From contig JAHEHB010000261.1 of the NCBI GenBank assembly GCA_024644775.1, positions 1 through 7,670 on the forward strand: a stretch of 7,670 nucleotides of DNA. Reading direction: 5' to 3'. The stretch is from Deltaproteobacteria bacterium. GTDB taxonomy: Bacteria; Desulfobacterota; Desulfobacteria; Desulfobacterales; SURF-15. Positions 5,673 through 7,670 of the stretch are shown here, piece by piece. How positions within the stretch are numbered: position 1 is the first letter of the stretch; each line of letters opens with the position of its first letter. The translations under genes and the position numbers were made by a program. Under the pieces are notes generated by a model that saw nothing but the letters and a program-made list of their open reading frames with translations, did no database searches and had not been told where the DNA came from.

Positions 5673-5857
5673 CTGTAGTATTGGAATTTTCTTATTTATT
5701 TATACACGAAATCTCAAACATCTACATTTTCTGAAGTATTTAACAAAAAAACTACCTCAAGGTCAAATCTAACGACAAAAAGTAGGTTTGATAAAATATT
5801 TTTCTTAGCTATTGATTCAATCTCCATCATATGTCAAAGGAATATTTATAGCTCTGA
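5673..5857. other. AT-rich spacer without recognisable features
   Basis: This is part of the 705-bp gap between the divergent PilZ (minus) and 6252 (plus) genes. It is rich in A and T, has no open frame with a ribosome binding site, and shows no strong hairpin or repeat. Regulatory sites for either gene may be here but none is identifiable. Confidence 0.5.
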
Positions 5858-6097
5858 CTCTCAATTTTCATTTCGCTTATCAAAATAACCGGATATCGTA
5901 AAATTTTAAATGGCTTTTATGGAATTATTTGCAGTGGCTTCTCGAATGTGCGTGCATCTTTTCCGCCAGACTTTCTCATATCCATGAATGATGTAAAGCA
6001 GGTGGAAAATAACGGCATTTCGGGAAGTCAAACATTCGTAAATGCGGGCGAAATATTATCAAATGGCGCGGAATTTGCAAAACATATTTTGCAATAA
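5858..6097 (+). other. Short open frame, possible gene remnant or very small ORF
   Basis: The frame is open from a TGA at 5855 to TAA 6095-6097. The only ATG is at 5984 and would give 37 residues beginning MNDVKQVENNGISG; a GTG at 5948 would give 49. Neither start has a clear ribosome binding site. Base composition rises above the surrounding AT-rich DNA in its second half, which could mean decayed coding sequence. No family is recognised. Confidence 0.2.
6075..6094. repeat. Perfect 8-bp hairpin TTGCAAAA/TTTTGCAA
   Basis: The arms 6075-6082 and 6087-6094 flank the 4-base loop CATA. It overlaps the end of the short frame closing at 6097 and is followed by the palindrome ATGATCAT (6097-6104). 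It could be an AT-rich operator or weak terminator; there is no T-run after it. Confidence 0.45.
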
Positions 6098-6211
6098 TGA
6101 TCATAAGATTGACTCAATTGGTTTTAAATAGATAGAGAAGAATGCACAGATTTCAGTCTTATATTCGACTCCAAAATCGTGGTATCCTGAAGATCACAGT
6201 GCGTTTAGCGT

Positions 6212-6238
6212 CCGTCGGGCGTTTTAATCAAGCGACGG
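6212..6238 (+). promoter_or_regulatory. Leader stem-loop next to the ribosome binding site of the 6252 gene
   Basis: CCGTCG (6212-6217) pairs with CGACGG (6233-6238), closing a 15-base loop just before GAGGAGGG (6241-6248). The ribosome binding site ends only 3-4 bases before the ATG at 6252, closer than usual. The stem may influence initiation, but no riboswitch class fits. Confidence 0.3.
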
Positions 6239-6251
6239 TCGAGGAGGGCGT

Positions 6252-7583
6252 ATGAAGATTGGTTCGGTGGGTAGACAACCGTTGGTTAAAGAAAATTCCG
6301 TCGCGCAATGGCAAAATGGAAAGGCCTATTTTTCAAAACTGCTCGATGAACGAGTGTCAACTAACGATTCAAAAGTGGATCCGATTTCGGAGAAATCCCA
6401 AAGAAAAAGTGACCCATCGGCAGAAAATTCCCATTTTTTGTATTTGGGTAAGATTACGGACAGGATCCCCACGGTTTCGAATCTCTTGGTCAGACACCCT
6501 GCCTACCGAAAGGACATCTGGAGCATCATTCACTCAGAACAAAACAGGGACAAACCGTATACCGAAATGCTGTCGGGAACCGATGTCTATCTGAATGCTG
6601 AAACCCGGGAAATCGTCTGGCGCCAAGATGGATTCCGTAATACGGCAAAACAGATAAAAGAATCGGACAATTCAGTTATACATACCGGTGCGGAAGAGAA
6701 ATCTGACAGTAAATCCAAAGCGGTGTCCGGACTCATAACGTTAGGTATGATTTCCCGAAACAGCCCCTCGGTCTCCCATCTTCTGAGAAAACATTCGGAC
6801 TATAAACAAAACACCTATCAAATCATTCAATCAAAGATTAATCAGAATAAACCATTCACCAAGATGATTGAAGGAACCAACGTCTATTTGAATCCGGAGA
6901 CACTCGAAATCGTCTGGGATAGGGGAATCAGTAAACAGGATACCCCGTTCGTTGCTCAAGATACCATACCGTCGGTATTAAAGGTACCGCAAGTAATATC
7001 TAAAAAGACAGATCCCTTTTCTAACGACTTGGTCAAATCCGTAGAACATTTTGTTGGAAGCTCGTATGAAGAGATTGATTGTTTCGAGCTTGTTGTCCGA
7101 AGTCTAGACAAAATGGGAATCAATTATAAAGGTAGTGGTGGACTCCAAAATCAGCTTGTGAAAATGGCCGTGGCGAAGGGGTTGCCTAAAAATGCTTATT
7201 TGAATGGCGAAGGTCTCGTCAAAGCTTCCGGGACTCAAGTTTATTTTAAATCGATACCGAGAATTCAGGACTCGGAAATCCAGGCGACCAAAATCTATGA
7301 GGAAATGGAACCCCTTCTCAAGAAAGGCTTTATTCTTTCCTTCTCCACACGGACCCGTGGGCACACAGGAATCGTATCACAAAAAAATCAGTTATGGACC
7401 TACATTAACTCAGGTAACATGGACCACCGCATCGGAGGCTACCATGGTCGGAAAGGCGTGGGTGAGGAGTTGTTAGCTGCAGAAATCAAAAACTGGATCC
7501 GGGTTGCTGCTAAAAATGACGAATCCCTAAAGATCACCCTGGGTAGACTGGATGGACAAAAACTGCTCGGGGCTGAAACATAA
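6252..7583 (+). CDS. Two-repeat protein with C-terminal NlpC/P60-like cysteine peptidase domain
   Basis: 443 residues. ATG 6252 is preceded by GAGGAGGG (6241-6248). There is no signal peptide or membrane helix at the N-terminus. Residues 1-60 are polar. Two modules follow, 62-124 and 161-223, aligning without gaps at an offset of 99 with 30 of 63 identical. The shared core is LG.I...P.VS.LL..H..Y, II.S..N..KP.T.M..GT, then VYLN.ET.EIVW. Low-complexity linkers follow each. The C-terminal part (about 255-435) resembles papain-fold peptidoglycan peptidases: C277 in YEEIDCFELVVRSLDKMG as nucleophile, H371 in RGHTGIV, and a polar residue in YINSGN (N386 or N389) as the third member. The repeats may bind cell wall or a protein partner. 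A peptidoglycan hydrolase role is inferred from the Cys and His motifs. How it would leave the cell is unclear; export by a flagellar or other signal-less route is possible. The exact family is not recognised. Confidence 0.85.
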   Translation: MKIGSVGRQPLVKENSVAQWQNGKAYFSKLLDERVSTNDSKVDPISEKSQRKSDPSAENSHFLYLGKITDRIPTVSNLLVRHPAYRKDIWSIIHSEQNRDKPYTEMLSGTDVYLNAETREIVWRQDGFRNTAKQIKESDNSVIHTGAEEKSDSKSKAVSGLITLGMISRNSPSVSHLLRKHSDYKQNTYQIIQSKINQNKPFTKMIEGTNVYLNPETLEIVWDRGISKQDTPFVAQDTIPSVLKVPQVISKKTDPFSNDLVKSVEHFVGSSYEEIDCFELVVRSLDKMGINYKGSGGLQNQLVKMAVAKGLPKNAYLNGEGLVKASGTQVYFKSIPRIQDSEIQATKIYEEMEPLLKKGFILSFSTRTRGHTGIVSQKNQLWTYINSGNMDHRIGGYHGRKGVGEELLAAEIKNWIRVAAKNDESLKITLGRLDGQKLLGAET

Positions 7584-7629
7584 CCCGCAAGCAATGGTTC
7601 CGTTTCTTAAAAAAATGCCGAGTGGGTTA
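7581..7629 (+). terminator. Weak stem at the end of the 6252 gene
   Basis: TAACCC (7581-7586, including the stop codon) is complementary to GGGTTA (7624-7629), extendable by two pairs with one G-U. The loop is over 30 bases and only TTCCTCC follows, so this is a poor terminator candidate. Confidence 0.2.
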
Positions 7630-7670
7630 TTCCTCCAACATTCAGTATCTAGCATCGCTTCGCTTCAGAC

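Overview
The window looks like a chromosomal piece from a Gram-negative, medium-GC bacterium. I lean towards a sulfate-reducing Desulfobacterota (Desulfobacterales-like) organism because of the intergenic style (period-7, period-8 and period-14 degenerate repeats), a single-domain PilZ protein and the codon composition. That placement is inference; no rRNA or other marker is present.

The left half (1-3899, plus strand) is metabolic. It opens with the C-terminal part of an OppF/DppF-type peptide ABC transporter ATPase. A roughly 310-bp gap follows that may hold a small, probably frame-disrupted membrane protein gene and a strong 23-bp dyad. Next come an M20-family metallopeptidase (802-1953) and a thiamine-diphosphate enzyme of the acetolactate-synthase superfamily (2229-3899). 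Transporter plus peptidase suggests uptake and hydrolysis of a short peptide or amidated acid; the ThDP enzyme may act on a 2-oxo acid from it. The substrate cannot be read from sequence.

The middle (3900-4569) has no credible gene. It is a mosaic of repeats: six purine-rich heptads, two 14-mers, a 262-bp segment bounded by 19-bp inverted repeats and containing several hairpins, and a perfect 10-bp stem hairpin.

Next come two small minus-strand genes with good ribosome binding sites: a coiled-coil plus winged-helix-like protein (4570-4908) and a PilZ-domain protein with intact c-di-GMP-binding motifs (5127-5546). An AT-rich 705-bp gap (5547-6251) holds five degenerate octamers, one short open frame and a small hairpin.

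The right end (6252-7583, plus strand) codes for a 443-residue protein with two gap-free copies of a ~63-residue module followed by a putative NlpC/P60-like cysteine peptidase domain. No CRISPR array, integrase, transposase, tRNA or rRNA was seen. The observations most worth checking are the His-to-Cys change at a metal-ligand position of the M20 enzyme, the repeat-plus-peptidase architecture at 6252-7583, and the bounded repeat element at 4131-4392.
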